Below, one piece after another: positions 46,617 through 58,530 of a DNA stretch of 64,000 nt (its first letter is position 1; each line of letters opens with the position of its first letter). Source of the stretch: Osedax fenrisi (Eukaryota; Annelida; Polychaeta; Sabellida; Siboglinidae). The position numbers and the translations under genes are program-made. The notes below the pieces were generated by a model, which saw only the letters and a list, made by a program, of their open reading frames with translations, had not been told where the DNA came from and made no database searches. The stretch is taken from positions 29,974,968 to 30,038,967 of the forward strand of contig OZ025244.1 in NCBI GenBank assembly GCA_964019155.1, given 5' to 3'.

Positions 46617-47467
46617 TGGGAAAGTAACCTAATACGGACACTCTCTGTATCTCAAAAACCATAAATCCTACAAAAAAATGTTTAATGAATAATATATTCA
46701 TAATGATATTAATAGTCTAAAAAAGTATTTTTTATTTTTTAATTACTTAAAATATTGCTGATATATCCAATAAACTGATTTTTTTAGTACGTTTTTAAAT
46801 TTTGTAAAAAAAATTCTACTTAAAACCTTCTCAAGAATATACACATATATCGATATACAATATAATAACCTATTATTAAAAAATAAAGCAATATAAAAAT
46901 TATATATATAATTTCTATATTTGTTATCAAATATTGATTAAGTTATAAGCATATATCTATAGGTCATATAAGTCCCTAATACGGACACTCTAGATGTATT
47001 AATACGGACACCCTATAACCAATCAGCGCGCAGCATTTGAATTATTCTGATTTTCATAAATGTATCGTGCTTTATAATATTAATAATACCAATAAAGCTA
47101 ATTCAAATTTTTTAATATTTAGATACTTAAATTGTATTATTAATTAAAAAAATAATAAAATAAATAAATTATTAACTAATTAAATTAGAATAAATTATTC
47201 ATAACATTAATTATAAATAATGTAATTATAATTTGTCTGATTGATTAATCAATAATATTTAGTTTATCTAGTGGTATATAGAATGTCCGTATTATAACAC
47301 AGGGGGTCTGTATTCGGACATGGGTACCGAATACGGACACCCACGTTATCTATGGAATTATGAGATTAAATACAATTTTAAAATCACGATAATATCAATA
47401 CAAATAATGAGTCATTAAATGTTAAGACCATTTATTGTTAAAGTATCCGTATTAGGTTACTTTCCCC
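46617..47467 (+). mobile_element. TA-flanked MITE, copy 3
   Basis: 851 bp with ends TGGGAAAGTAACCTAATACG and, inverted, GGGGAAAGTAACCTAATACG, TA on both sides, and the same internal landmarks (ccaatcagcgcgcag; gggtaccgaatacggacacc) as the copies at 30317 and 48620. Confidence 0.8.
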
Positions 47468-48245
47468 TATATAGTAAAGATCGCATGAATAGCATTAAGA
47501 TTGTCATTTTTCACTCCTTCGATTAAACATCTAAGAGCTAGTATGTGTGAGGTCATAGATTTTCCAGTTCTAAATCCATTCTGACTGGAATGTAGTATAG
47601 GATTTAGGTATGGTTGTTTTCGATTTAGTACACTTTTAGTAGTAATGTTTCCTACTATTTCTCATAGAGCGATGCTTTTATAGTTTCATGCAACTTCGAT
47701 ATTACTGGATTTGGGAAAGGAATAATGATGCATTTTAGCCATTGCGATGGTTTTTACGACATGTGATCATCATTTTGTTAGATAACTCAAATATGGTGTA
47801 GTCGAATTTGCCGTATTTGAGGATTTATGGTGCGATTTCGTTGTGCCAAGCGGCTTTACCGGCTATTATTTTATCGTTGATGTATCCTTCAAGCGTGAAA
47901 GATCGAGTTTTATAGCGATGGTACATTCACTAATAGTATTGATTTGTATGGAACTTGTTTAGTGTTCGTAACCCTTACCTAGCGTGTCTCTATTATATGG
48001 ACTCTAACATCGAATCCAGAAAAAAAAAGTGGATGGAGCATATACTCGCATACTCGGAGTTTCGTTGAATAAAACCTGAAGTGTACACATGACTAATTAA
48101 TAACTTTTACGATATATTCCCAAAATTACAGCTGTCTCTATGAGAGAACAACGATATAGATTCATAGGAAATTTAATGGGGATCATTTAAACTGGACTAA
48201 TAATAATAAACTAGTAAGCGGTATACTTCTCTTGCAACCTATCTA
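47468..48245. pseudogene. RTE-like LINE fragment with inverted 5' half
   Basis: Minus strand 48000-47470 encodes RTE RT finger sequence (INDKIIAGKAAWHNEIAP, then NGFRTGKSMTSHILALRCLI and EGVKNDNLNAIHAI). Plus strand 48020-48200 encodes the RTE C-terminal region (VDGAYTRILGVSLNKT, then PKITAVSMREQRYRFIGNLM), followed by a (CTAT)n tail at 48238-48255. The opposite orientation of upstream and downstream halves is the signature of twin priming during LINE insertion, though two separate insertions are possible. Several stops; inactive. The low-coordinate side is cut by the MITE. Confidence 0.6.
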
Positions 48246-48249
48246 TCTA

Positions 48250-48255
48250 TCTATA

Positions 48256-48286
<31 letters not shown>

Positions 48287-48582
48287 TTAAATAAAAAATT
48301 GAAACACACATTTATAAATATTATAAATATTATCTTATTAATTTATTTAAAAATTACATATAAGTACCATTAGTTGGTAACTCTGTTCTCCCATTTTTTA
48401 TATATTCATTTACGCTATCAGTATACATATATACATGCTTTATATATAAAAGTAGTATAATAATAATGATAGTAAATAATATTAATATTAATAAAAATTC
48501 ATTTAGCAATTTAGAGTTATCATCTTTTTCTTCGTCTATAAATTTAAATATTTATTAATAATTAATAACTAAATTTAATATA

Positions 48583-48619
<37 letters not shown>
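48250..48619. other. Spacer, nothing recognised
   Basis: A+T-rich DNA between the RTE fragment tail and the MITE, with (AT)n at both ends. Confidence 0.45.
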
Positions 48620-48621
<2 letters not shown>

Positions 48622-49512
48622 TGAAAGTAACCGAATAAGGACAGTGCCCGAATACAGACTCTCTCGGTATCTCAGAAACCATAAATCTTACAAACAAATG
48701 TTTTATGAATAAAATATTCATAATTATATAAATAGTCTAAAAAAGTATTTTTATTTTTTAATTATTCAAAATATTGCTGTTATATCCAATAAACTGATTT
48801 TGTTATTACATTTTGAAATTTATGAAAAAAAATGTCAACTTAAAACCTACTCAAGAATATACAAATGTATGGATATAAAACATTATATAATATAAAACAC
48901 TATATTGTTAAAATATAAATCATTCTACAAATTATATATATATAATTTCTATATCTGTTATCAAATACTCATTAAGTTATAAGAATATATCTAGAGGTCG
49001 TATAAGTTCATAATACGGACACCCTATAACCAATCAGCGCGCAGTGTATGAACTATTCTGATTGTCATAAAAATCGCGTGCGTTATAATATTAATACCAC
49101 CAATAAAGCTAAATCTAAAAATTGTATTATTTAAATACTTAAATTGTATTATTAATTAAAAAATAATAAAAAATAAATAAATTACTAACTAATTAAATTA
49201 GAATACATTTTTCATAAAATTAATTATAAATAATGTAATTGTAATTTATCTGATTGATTCATCAATAATATATAGTTTATCTAGTCTATATAGGGTGTCT
49301 GTATTATAACATATGGTGTTCGTATTCGGACATGGGTACCGAATACGGACACCCCCGTTATCTACGGAATTAAAAGATTAAATAAAATTTTAAAATCACA
49401 ATAATATCTATAATCACATAATATTAATATATTGTAATGTTTGAATACAATAATGAGTCTAAAAATGTTAAGACCATTTATTGTTAAAGTGTCGTATTAG
49501 GTTACTTTCCCC
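48620..49512 (+). mobile_element. TA-flanked MITE, copy 4
   Basis: 893 bp, ends GGTGAAAGTAACCGAATAAG and, inverted, GGGGAAAGTAACCTAATACG, TA at 48618-48619 and 49513-49514. It sits at the left limit of duplication copy D; copy C has tactatgtttta without the element. Confidence 0.8.
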
Positions 49513-50468
49513 TACTATGTTTTACGTAGTTTTAATTATATAGAATTCAGTTTTACGTAAAAGTTTATATAAACTAAATCAAATTTACCATGCAGGGAAA
49601 TTCAAATCATGATTGGATTTATTAATTGGATTTATTTATTGTCATAGATGAGATATATGAAACAGTTTAATATATACCCAGTATTCAATAATCGTGTTTA
49701 ACTCGGATTATTTTAACTGAGATAATTTTGGATTGGCTTATTCATTTTAAATAATTATAAGGTGAAAGTGAAAATATCTATAGAAATAATTCGACTGTCA
49801 CAAAATATCTAGCGTAATATCGCAATGTAACGGTATATTCTTTATTTGATAACTTTTCCGGTTACAACGCAGTGTTGATGCCGGAGAATTTCGTATTAAT
49901 CTTAACTACTTACAGTACATAATTATTTTAATGATTATATTAATTATTAATAATAAATTTATAATTAATTGATCGATCGATAATTATCGAAGATCTTTTC
50001 CAAAAATAATTATATCCTTACCTGAATCAATAGGATTCTATTAAAACTTTAAATGTAGAATATTAATTTAATATGTCATCAACTATATTTAATAATTAAA
50101 TTAATTAATTAGAATAATATGTTATAACATATTTTAACCTATCACTATTATTTTGCATGAATCTAATATATACCTATTATTTGATGAAATCCTCTCGCAT
50201 GATAATATTATATTTAATTATTATTTATATTATCCGATTAATGATTATGTGTCAACATTATTCTTCGTCGACATATTTCATAAATTATAGTTTATTAACT
50301 ATAACATATTATTACTAGTTTGCATGAATCAAATATTTGTCTTTTATTTCAAATAATCCTCTGGCATGATAATAGAGAAGATAAAGAGGAGATATTATAA
50401 ATATTGTATATTAAAACATATATAATAATAAAAAAAATATTGTTAAACTAATATAAAATAATAACACT

Positions 50469-50527
<59 letters not shown>
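50469..50527. repeat. (AT)n array specific to copy D
   Basis: About 58 bases of TA dinucleotides where copy C (about 32935) has only the short cttgatctatagaattatag. Confidence 0.85.
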
Positions 50528-50531
<4 letters not shown>

Positions 50532-51398
50532 TAAAACAATCTATAATTATATATAATAGTTACATTATTATATTATAATATTTTATTCTATAAATAATGT
50601 AAACTTTATAACTATTACATTATAATATTGAATCATTCCAATAAATATATATATATATATATATATATAAACAATAACCAGGTATTTCTTTATCTGAATT
50701 TAAAAAAATAATATTATAATTTGTTAAGTATTTATAATAAAATAATATATATATATATATATATATATATGTCGCGCATCACCGCAAAGTAAGAGTGATT
50801 TTATATAAGTTATTGATTATAATTTTATTTCGAGGATTTTTTTTTAATTTATAGATTTCCAGAATTTTATTTTGAGCTTTCAATAATTTTTATAAAATCG
50901 TTATATTTGATAACTTTATATTATATATAATAAAAAACCATTCATTAATTTATTAATTCATTTATCATAATATTTAACAATTTGGCCTACAAAATTATAA
51001 CTACTATGACATTTCTAATTAAATTTCTGAAATTTGTTTTTAAATAATTAATAAATGATAATTTTTCTGTGGACCTTTACAAAATTTAAGATTTTTTTTC
51101 TACCTTATCTTAAGATGTTATATTTTAGCGTATAAATATTTTTTATTAAAAAAAATAACTCTTTATAATATTAATAAATAGACAAAGTGACATCATATTT
51201 AGAAGTTTATTATATATATAAATTTTATTTTATTGTTTAAATTAAGAACTAATATTATAATTATGGATACTATGGATAATATGTATTATATATATTAACG
51301 TTATCTATTAGAAGATTATAGTATTTAATAATAATACTCATTATTATATATTTTATAATACGTGATTTGATACAGTTCAATGATTGTTGGACATATAT

Positions 51399-51745
51399 AG
51401 GGGCGTCGGAACGATATTTTTTATGGGGGGGGCTATTTATTTTAAATTGAATTTTAGGAGATTGTTCCATCATGTATATGTTTTTCCTCATCAGGTGGTA
51501 TTGAACTTATTGATTGATTTGAACATATGGAAATTCGATCTTTCAATCGTTAATTCTTCATACTTTTTAATAACAGCTGTTTAGTGTAGAAAATTAATAG
51601 GATTAATAAGATTAATCTAAAAAAATAAACATTTTTTCATGAATTATATTATTTGTAATAATGATTCGTTTAATTTATAAGAATGTATAAATAATGTTTC
51701 CTTGGTATAATATTTGATTTTAATTTCCATCATTATGGAATCAAA
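51399..51745. mobile_element. Copy-D-specific segment with transposon-like end
   Basis: Begins aggggcgtcggaacgatatt followed by a run of G, a style common at DNA transposon termini, and replaces about 630 bp of copy C. The opposite terminus was not identified, so only the difference between copies is certain. Confidence 0.35.
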
Positions 51746-52166
51746 CAACTCAAAATTCATATTTTAGTTCAATTCAACTAAATTATAATGGAAATTTACC
51801 TAATGTTGTAATATATATATATATATATTATAGTATAGATATATATTATAGTTATATAGTTATATAGTTATAACTAAACAGAAATTTGATAATATTGATT
51901 TAAATCCTGATACCATATGTATGTATTGATATATGATGTATCAATTCACAGTGGAACATTAATTGATATTTAATTCAAAGTTATATATTTTTTATAATTA
52001 TAAATATTATTTGTTGATAATAAAATCCTTTAGTTATATAATGTATATTCCGGCCTTTCCCAGAAATATATGTCCATTAAAATAATGTATTTTAGTGAAA
52101 ATAAGTGCTACAACATATAAATATATATAAATACATAAACACTGGAATTGAATATATATATATAAT

Positions 52167-52466
52167 GTTATTGTTATTGTTATTTTTATTTGGTGGAGTC
52201 CTTTCATCCCATCCAGTAACTTAGATGAAGTTTTCACTTATAACCATATATGGCTCTAATGTCCCTTCGAAGCCGCTCTCATGTTAAGGTATCAATGGTT
52301 TTAACGAGAGCCGATCATTTATTTATACACAATTATATAAGATCACTTCTAAATAATATTTTAAGACCCATTTTATAAAATTAATTAATGGTCCGGACGA
52401 GGGTCGAACCCATGTCCTACTGCTTGTGTGCCTGACGCATTAAACACTGAGCCACACAGGCAGTTG

Positions 52467-52467
<1 letters not shown>
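52167..52467 (-). mobile_element. tRNA-derived SINE, copy 2
   Basis: Same family as 41652-41949: B box gggttcgaccc (complement of 52401-52411), A-box-like tggctcagtg, and a 3' tail of AATAAC repeats (52167-52185). It is inserted in the (AT)n stretch after cactggaattgaatatata; copy C (34980-35030) is the empty site. Likely target duplication: ttgaa plus TA repeats. Confidence 0.85.
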
Positions 52468-52505
<38 letters not shown>

Positions 52506-52639
52506 AACCATAATTTATGTAATGTTATTCATCTTATTCCAATAATGTTTTTAATATAATTATTTAAGATATATAAAAGACTAGGCGGTCGGGGCCCGGC
52601 TTCGCCCGTGATCGCGCGTAACGTTCACTTGTTGATGTA

Positions 52640-54365
52640 ATGTACTCGGGAGGTGATGTAATGTACTCGGGAAGTGATGCAGCTAAAAAAAACCACCAAT
52701 ATTAAATCTTAATCCAATCTAACCACAACTGTGCAAATATCCTTGTATAGTCTCACTCGGGAAGTAATTCAGCTAAAAAAAACCTACACAAATTAAAACT
52801 TAACCAAACCTAACCACAACTGTGAAAATATCCTTGTATAGGCTCACTCGGGAAGTAATGCAGCTAAAAAAACCTACACAAATTAAAACATAATCCAATC
52901 TAACCACAACTGTGAAAATAACAATATAAATGAATATACTTGTATAGGCTTACTCGGGAAGTAATGCAGCTAAAAAAAACATACACAAATTAAAATTTAA
53001 CCCAACCTGAACTAAACTGTTAAAATAATACTCAAAATATAATTTAACATACATACATATACATACATATATCATTATGCTTATATTGGTTCACTCGGGA
53101 AGTAATGCAGCTAAAAAAAACCACCAATATTAAAACTTAATCCAATCTAACCACAACTGTGTTAATATCCTTGTATAGGATCACTCGGGAAGTAATGTAG
53201 CTAAAAAAAACCTACCCAAATTAAAACTTAACCCAACCTAACTACAACTTAGAAAATATGCTTGTATATGCTCACTCGGGAAGTAATGCAGCTAAAAAAA
53301 ACTACACAAATTAAAACTTAACCCAACCTAACCACAACTGTGAAAATAACAATATAAATTAATATACTTTTATAAGCTCACTCTGGAAGTAATGCAGCTA
53401 AAAAAAACCTCCACAAATTAAAACTTAACCCAACCTAACCATAACTGTGAAAATATAATTGTATAGGCTCACTCGGGAAGTAATGCATTTAAAAAAACCT
53501 ACAAAAATTAAAACTTAACCCAACCTATCCCCAACAGTGAAAATATACTTGTATATTCTCACATGAGAAGTAATGCATCTAAAAAAAACCTCCACAAATT
53601 AAAACTTAACCAAACCTAACCACAACTGTGAAAATATCCTTGTATAGGCTCACTCGGGAAGTAATGCAGCTAAAAAAACCTACACAAATTAAAACATAAT
53701 CCAATCTAACCACAACTGTGAAAATAACAATATAAATGAATATACTTGTATAGGCTTACTCGGGAAGTAATGCAGCTAAAAAAAATATACACAAATTAAA
53801 ATTTAACCCAACCTGAACTAAACTGTTAAAATAATACTCAAAATATAATTTAACATACATACATATACATACATATATCATTATGCTTATATTGGTTCAC
53901 TCGGGAAGTAATGCAGCTAAAAAAAACCACCAATATTAAAACTTAATCCAATCTAACCACAACTGTGTAAATATCCTTGTATAGGATCACTCGGGAAGTA
54001 ATGTAGCTAAAAAAAACCTACCCAAATTAAAACTTAACCCAACCTAACTACAACTTAGAAAATATGCTTGTATATACTCACTCGGGAAGTAATGCAGCTA
54101 AAAAAAAACTACACAAATTAAAACTTAACCCAACCTAACCACAACCGTGAACATATACTTTTATAGTCTCACTCGGGAAGTAATGCAGCTAAAAAAACCT
54201 ATAAAAATAAAACTTAACCCAACCTAACCACAACCGTGGAAATATACTTTTATGGGTTCATTCGGGAAGTAATGCAGCTAAAAAAAACCTACCAAAATTA
54301 AAACTTAACCCAAACTATCCACAACCGTGAAAATCTACTTTTATAGGCAAACTCGGGAAGTAATG
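52640..54365 (-). repeat. Helitron 1 minisatellite, first block
   Basis: About 20 units of roughly 75-110 bp. The plus-strand consensus order is cactcgggaagtaatgcagc, a run of A, acctacacaaattaaaactt, aacccaacctaaccacaact, gtgaaaata, cttgtatagg. Some units add an acaatataaataaata spacer. A higher-order segment (about 52835-53330) is repeated nearly exactly about 805 bp downstream. Confidence 0.9.
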
Positions 54366-54835
54366 CAGCTTATAAAACTATATTTTTTTCTTTGATATAT
54401 ATGATGATATTTGGCGAAATATTAAAACAGAGATTGAAACCCTATTATTCATATTTTCATGATTTTTCTGATTTTATTACATGTATTTTCGTAATCCTAA
54501 TCTGATGAATACATAATTTATATGAAAATATGACCGGAAGTCGGTCAAATAGACTACTCTCAAATCATGTATTTTCACTATTTCAGCCATAGCTCGAAGA
54601 ATATTAAACATAATAAGTCCCAATTTATAAAATTATATTCTATTTTAATTATCAATTTAATAAAGTTAAAATTATTGAAATCGAATAAATATTTTAGATT
54701 TTGATTTTTTACATTACCGTATCGTATCACCTATGTTTAATAATTTATGTTTACATGTCGTAGATAAGAAATAAGTAATATTAACTCGATTTTACATATT
54801 ATTGAACTTTTTTTGAACACACATTTATCAATATG
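54360..54835 (-). repeat. Internal copy of the Helitron 5' domain
   Basis: Matches the domain preceding the 5' end in elements 2 and 3 (57640-58110 and 62400-62880): tttttctttgatatatatga, gattgaaaccctattattca, accggaagtcggtcaaatag. It lacks the terminal 350 bp and continues straight into more minisatellite. Confidence 0.8.
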
Positions 54836-55650
54836 CTTTTATAGGTTGAACCGGGAAGTGATGCAGCTAAAAAAATCACCAATATTAAAACTTAATCCAA
54901 TCTAACCACAACTGTGAATATAACTATATAAATAAATATGTTTATATAGGTTCAATTGGGTAGTAATGTTGCTAAAAAAACCTACACAAATTAAAACTTA
55001 ACACAACCTAACCACAACAGTGAAAATAACAATATAAATAAATATGCTTTTATAGGCTCACTCGGGAAGTAATGCAGCTAAAAAAAAACTACCAATATTA
55101 AAACTTAACCCAACCTAACCACAACCGTGAACATATACTTTTATAGTCTCACTCGGGAAGTAATGCAGCTAAAAAAAACCTCCAAAAATTAAAAATTAAC
55201 CCAACCTAACCACAACCGTGGCAATATACTTTTATAGGCTCACTTAAGAAGTAATGCAGCTAAAAAAAACCTCAAAAAAAAAATTTAAACTTAACCCAAC
55301 CTATCCACAACTGTGAAAATAACAATATAAATAAATATGAAGTTATAGTCTCACTCGGGAAATAATGCAGCTAAAAAAAACCTACACAAATTAAAACTTA
55401 ACCCAACCTAACCAAAACTGTGAAAATATCCTTGTATAGGCTCACTCGGGAAGTAATGCAGCTAAAAAAAACCTACACAAATTAAAACTTAACCCAACCT
55501 AACCACAACTGTGAAAATATCATTGTATAAGCTCACTCGGGAAGTAATGAAGCTAAAAATAACCTACACAAATTAAAACTTAACCCAACCTAACCAAAAC
55601 TGTGAAAATATCCTTGTATAGACTCACTCGGGAAGTAATTCAGATAAAAA
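54836..55650 (-). repeat. Helitron 1 minisatellite, second block
   Basis: About nine units of the same family, ending at an abrupt junction with the terminal 5' domain (caacgtatcgtatcacctat at 55658). Confidence 0.85.
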
Positions 55651-56076
55651 AAAACCAACGTATCGTATCACCTATGTTTAATAATTTATGTTTACATGGC
55701 GTAGATAGGAAATAATTAATATTAACTCGATTTTACATATTCTTGAATTTCACCTCAATAATACGGGTAAATAAATTGCGATGCAACAATTTTTATTCAG
55801 ATATTCAAACCGGAAGTACGATTTCGTAAATCTACGTAATGTATTCTAAATTAAAGAAACTCATTTTTACGAAATTATTTACCATCAAATTATTCACGAT
55901 AAAGTTTGTTATTAAAAATTTGCGTCGAATTTAAATTTTTCGATTACGTAAATCGACTAAAAAATGACACTATTTAACGATTATTGGTATCACGTGAATA
56001 CATATTCAAAAAAGTAAATCATCTATTAAAACCCCGCTGCCCCACTTTATCACCTGTGGTTTTCCTTACGGAAAAC

Positions 56077-56098
56077 GGATCTCGCGTTCGCGAGATCC
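56077..56098. repeat. 22-bp perfect palindrome near the Helitron 5' end
   Basis: ggatctcgcg/ttcgcgagatcc hairpin about 60-80 bp inside the 5' terminus, repeated in elements 2 (58447-58468), 3 (63223-63244, one change in the loop) and 4 (63692-63713). Conserved position suggests a role in end recognition. Confidence 0.8.
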
Positions 56099-56160
56099 TA
56101 ATACTTACACACACACACACACAGACACACAGACAGACATTTTCGCTAATATAGTATAGA

Positions 56161-57566
56161 CTAGGCGGTCGGGGCCCGGCTTCGCCCGTGATCGCGCGTA
56201 ACGTTCACTTGTTGATGTAATGTACTTGGGAATTTTTATTAATATGTTTATATAGTTTCAATCGGACAGTAATGCATCTAAAAAAAACCACCAAAAATTA
56301 AAACTTAACCCAACCTAACCACAACAGTGAAAATATACTTTTATATGCTCACTCAGGAAGCAATGCAGCTAAAAAAACCTCCACAAATTAAAACTTAGCC
56401 CAACATAACCACAACAGTGAAAATATACGTTTATAAGCTCACTCGGGAAGTAATGCAGCTAAAAAAACCTCCACAAATTAAAACTTAACCCAACCTAACC
56501 ACAACCGTGACAATATACTTGTATAGGTTCACTCGAGAAGTAATGCAGCTAAAAAAAACCTCCACAAATTAAAACTTAACCCAACCTAACCCCAACAGTA
56601 AAAATATAATTGTATAGGCTCACATGGGAAGTAATGCAGCTAAAAAAAAACCTCACACAATTAAAACTTAACCCAACCTAACGACAACAGTGAAAATATA
56701 CTTTTATATGCTCACTCGGGAAGTAATGCAGCTAAAAAAACCTCCACAAATTAAAACTTAACCCAACCTAACCCCAACAGTGAAAATATACTTTTATAAG
56801 CTCATTCGGGAAGTAATGCAGCTAAAAAAACTTCCACAAATTTAAACTTAACCCAACCTAACCACAACAGTGAAAATATACTTTTATAAGCTCATTCGGG
56901 AAGTAATGCAGCTAAAAAAACCTCCAAAAATTAAAACTTAACCCAACCTAACCACAACAGTGAAAATATACTTTTATATGCTCACTCGGGAAGTAATGCA
57001 GCTAAAAAAACCTCCACAAATTAAAACTTAGCCCAACATAACCACAACAGTGAAAATATACTTTTATAAGCTCATTCGGGAAGTAATGCAGCTAAAAAAA
57101 CATCCAAAAATTAAAACTTAACCCAACCTAACCACAACTGTAAAAATAACAATATAAATAAATATGCTTTATAGGCTCACTTGAGAAGTAATGCAGCTAA
57201 AAAAAACCTCCAAAATTAAAACTTAACCCAACCTAACCACAACATTGAAAATATACTTTTATAGGCTCACTCGGGAAGTAATGCAGCTAAAAAAACCTAC
57301 CAAAATTAAAACTTAACCCAACCTAACCACAACCGTGAAAAGCTACTTGTATAGGCAAACTCTGGAAGTAATGCAGATAAAAAAAACCTCCAAAAATTTA
57401 AACTTAACCCAACCTTACCACAACTGTGAAAATAACAATATAAATAAATATACTTTTATAGGCTCACTCGGGAAGTAATGCAGCTAAAAAAAACCTACAC
57501 AAATTAACACTTAACCCAACCTAATCACAACTGTGAAAATAACTATAACTAAAAATATCAATGACC

Positions 57567-57612
<46 letters not shown>

Positions 57613-58530
57613 TTGTATAGTCTCACTCGGTATGTAATGCATATATAATTATAGAATAGATTTTAGAAAAAATATTTTTTTATAAATCTATATTTTTTTC
57701 TTTGACCATATATGATGACATTTGACGAAATAATAAAACAGAGATTGAAACCCTATTATTCATATTTTCATGATTTTTCTCATTTTATTACATGTATTTT
57801 CGTACTCCTAATCTGATGAATCCATAATTTATACGAAAATATTACCGGAAGTCGGTCAAATAGACTACTCTAAAATCATGTATTTTTCACTATTTCAGCC
57901 GTAGCTCGAAGTATATTAAACATAAGAAGTCACAATTTATCAAAGTATATTCTATTTTAATTATATATTTAATAAAGTTAAAATTATTGAAATCAAATAA
58001 TTATTGTAGATTTTGATTTTTTACATAACCGTATCGTATCACCTATGTTTAATAATTTATTTGTACATTGCGTAGATAGAAAATAATTAATATTAACTCG
58101 ATTTTACCCGTTCGTGAACTTTTCTCAATAATACTGGTAAATAAATTCCGATGCAACAAATGTTATTTAAATATTCAAACCGGAAGTACCATTTCGTAAA
58201 TCTACGTAATGTATTCGAAATTAAAGAAACTCATTTTTACGAAATTATTTACCATCAAATTATTCACGATAAAGTTTGTTATTAAAAATTTGCTTCGAAT
58301 TTAAATTTTTCGATTACGTAAATCGACTAAAAAATGACACTATTTAACGATATTTGGTATCGCGCGAATACATATTCAAAAAAGTAAATCATCTATTAAA
58401 ACCCCGCTGCCCCACTTTATCACCTGAGGTTTTCCTTACGGAAAACGGATCTCGCGTTCGCGAGATCCTAATACTTACACACACACACACACAGACACAC
58501 AGACAGACATTTTCGCTAATATAGTATAGA
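56161..58530 (-). mobile_element. Non-autonomous Helitron 2, complete
   Basis: 2,370 bp, directly abutting element 1: on the minus strand its 3' CTAG is followed without spacer by TCTATAC of element 1. Contents in order: 5' TCTATACTATATTAGCG (58530), TG microsatellite, palindrome, about 800-bp 5' domain, minisatellite 57560-56245, and the 3' tail with cacgggcgaagccgggcccc. It represents the simplest complete organisation of the family. No coding capacity. Confidence 0.88.
56245..57560 (-). repeat. Helitron 2 minisatellite
   Basis: About 16 units, more homogeneous than in element 1, with cctccacaaattaaaactta and caacctaaccacaacagtga variants predominating. An (AT)n array (57573-57610) marks its boundary with the 5' domain. 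Confidence 0.9.

Larger units (their letters stand above)
49513..52580. repeat. Segmental duplication copy D
   Basis: Counterpart of 31980-35111. It contains an extra (AT)n array at 50469-50527, an unrelated segment at about 51399-51745, the SINE at 52167-52467, and is terminated on the right by the Helitron array. No exon was recognised. Confidence 0.85.
52581..56160 (-). mobile_element. Non-autonomous Helitron 1 (composite)
   Basis: The minus-strand 5' end TCTATACTATATTAGCG is at 56160 and the 3' end CTAG at 52581, preceded by a G+C-rich hairpin region (cacgggcgaagccgggcccc). The 3' flanking base is T; copy C shows the unoccupied AT at 35111/35112. From the 5' end: a TG/CTGT microsatellite, a 22-bp palindrome (56077-56098), about 400 bp of unique 5' domain, a minisatellite, a second partial 5'-type domain (54360-54835), more minisatellite, then the 3' end. 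The internal domain suggests fusion or unequal exchange between two elements. There is no Rep/helicase ORF, so it would depend on an autonomous partner for rolling-circle transposition. Confidence 0.85.

Noticed and set aside
52640..54365. Interstitial telomere
   Set aside because: The ccaacctaacc words occur once per long unit, not as uninterrupted tandem pentamers or hexamers.
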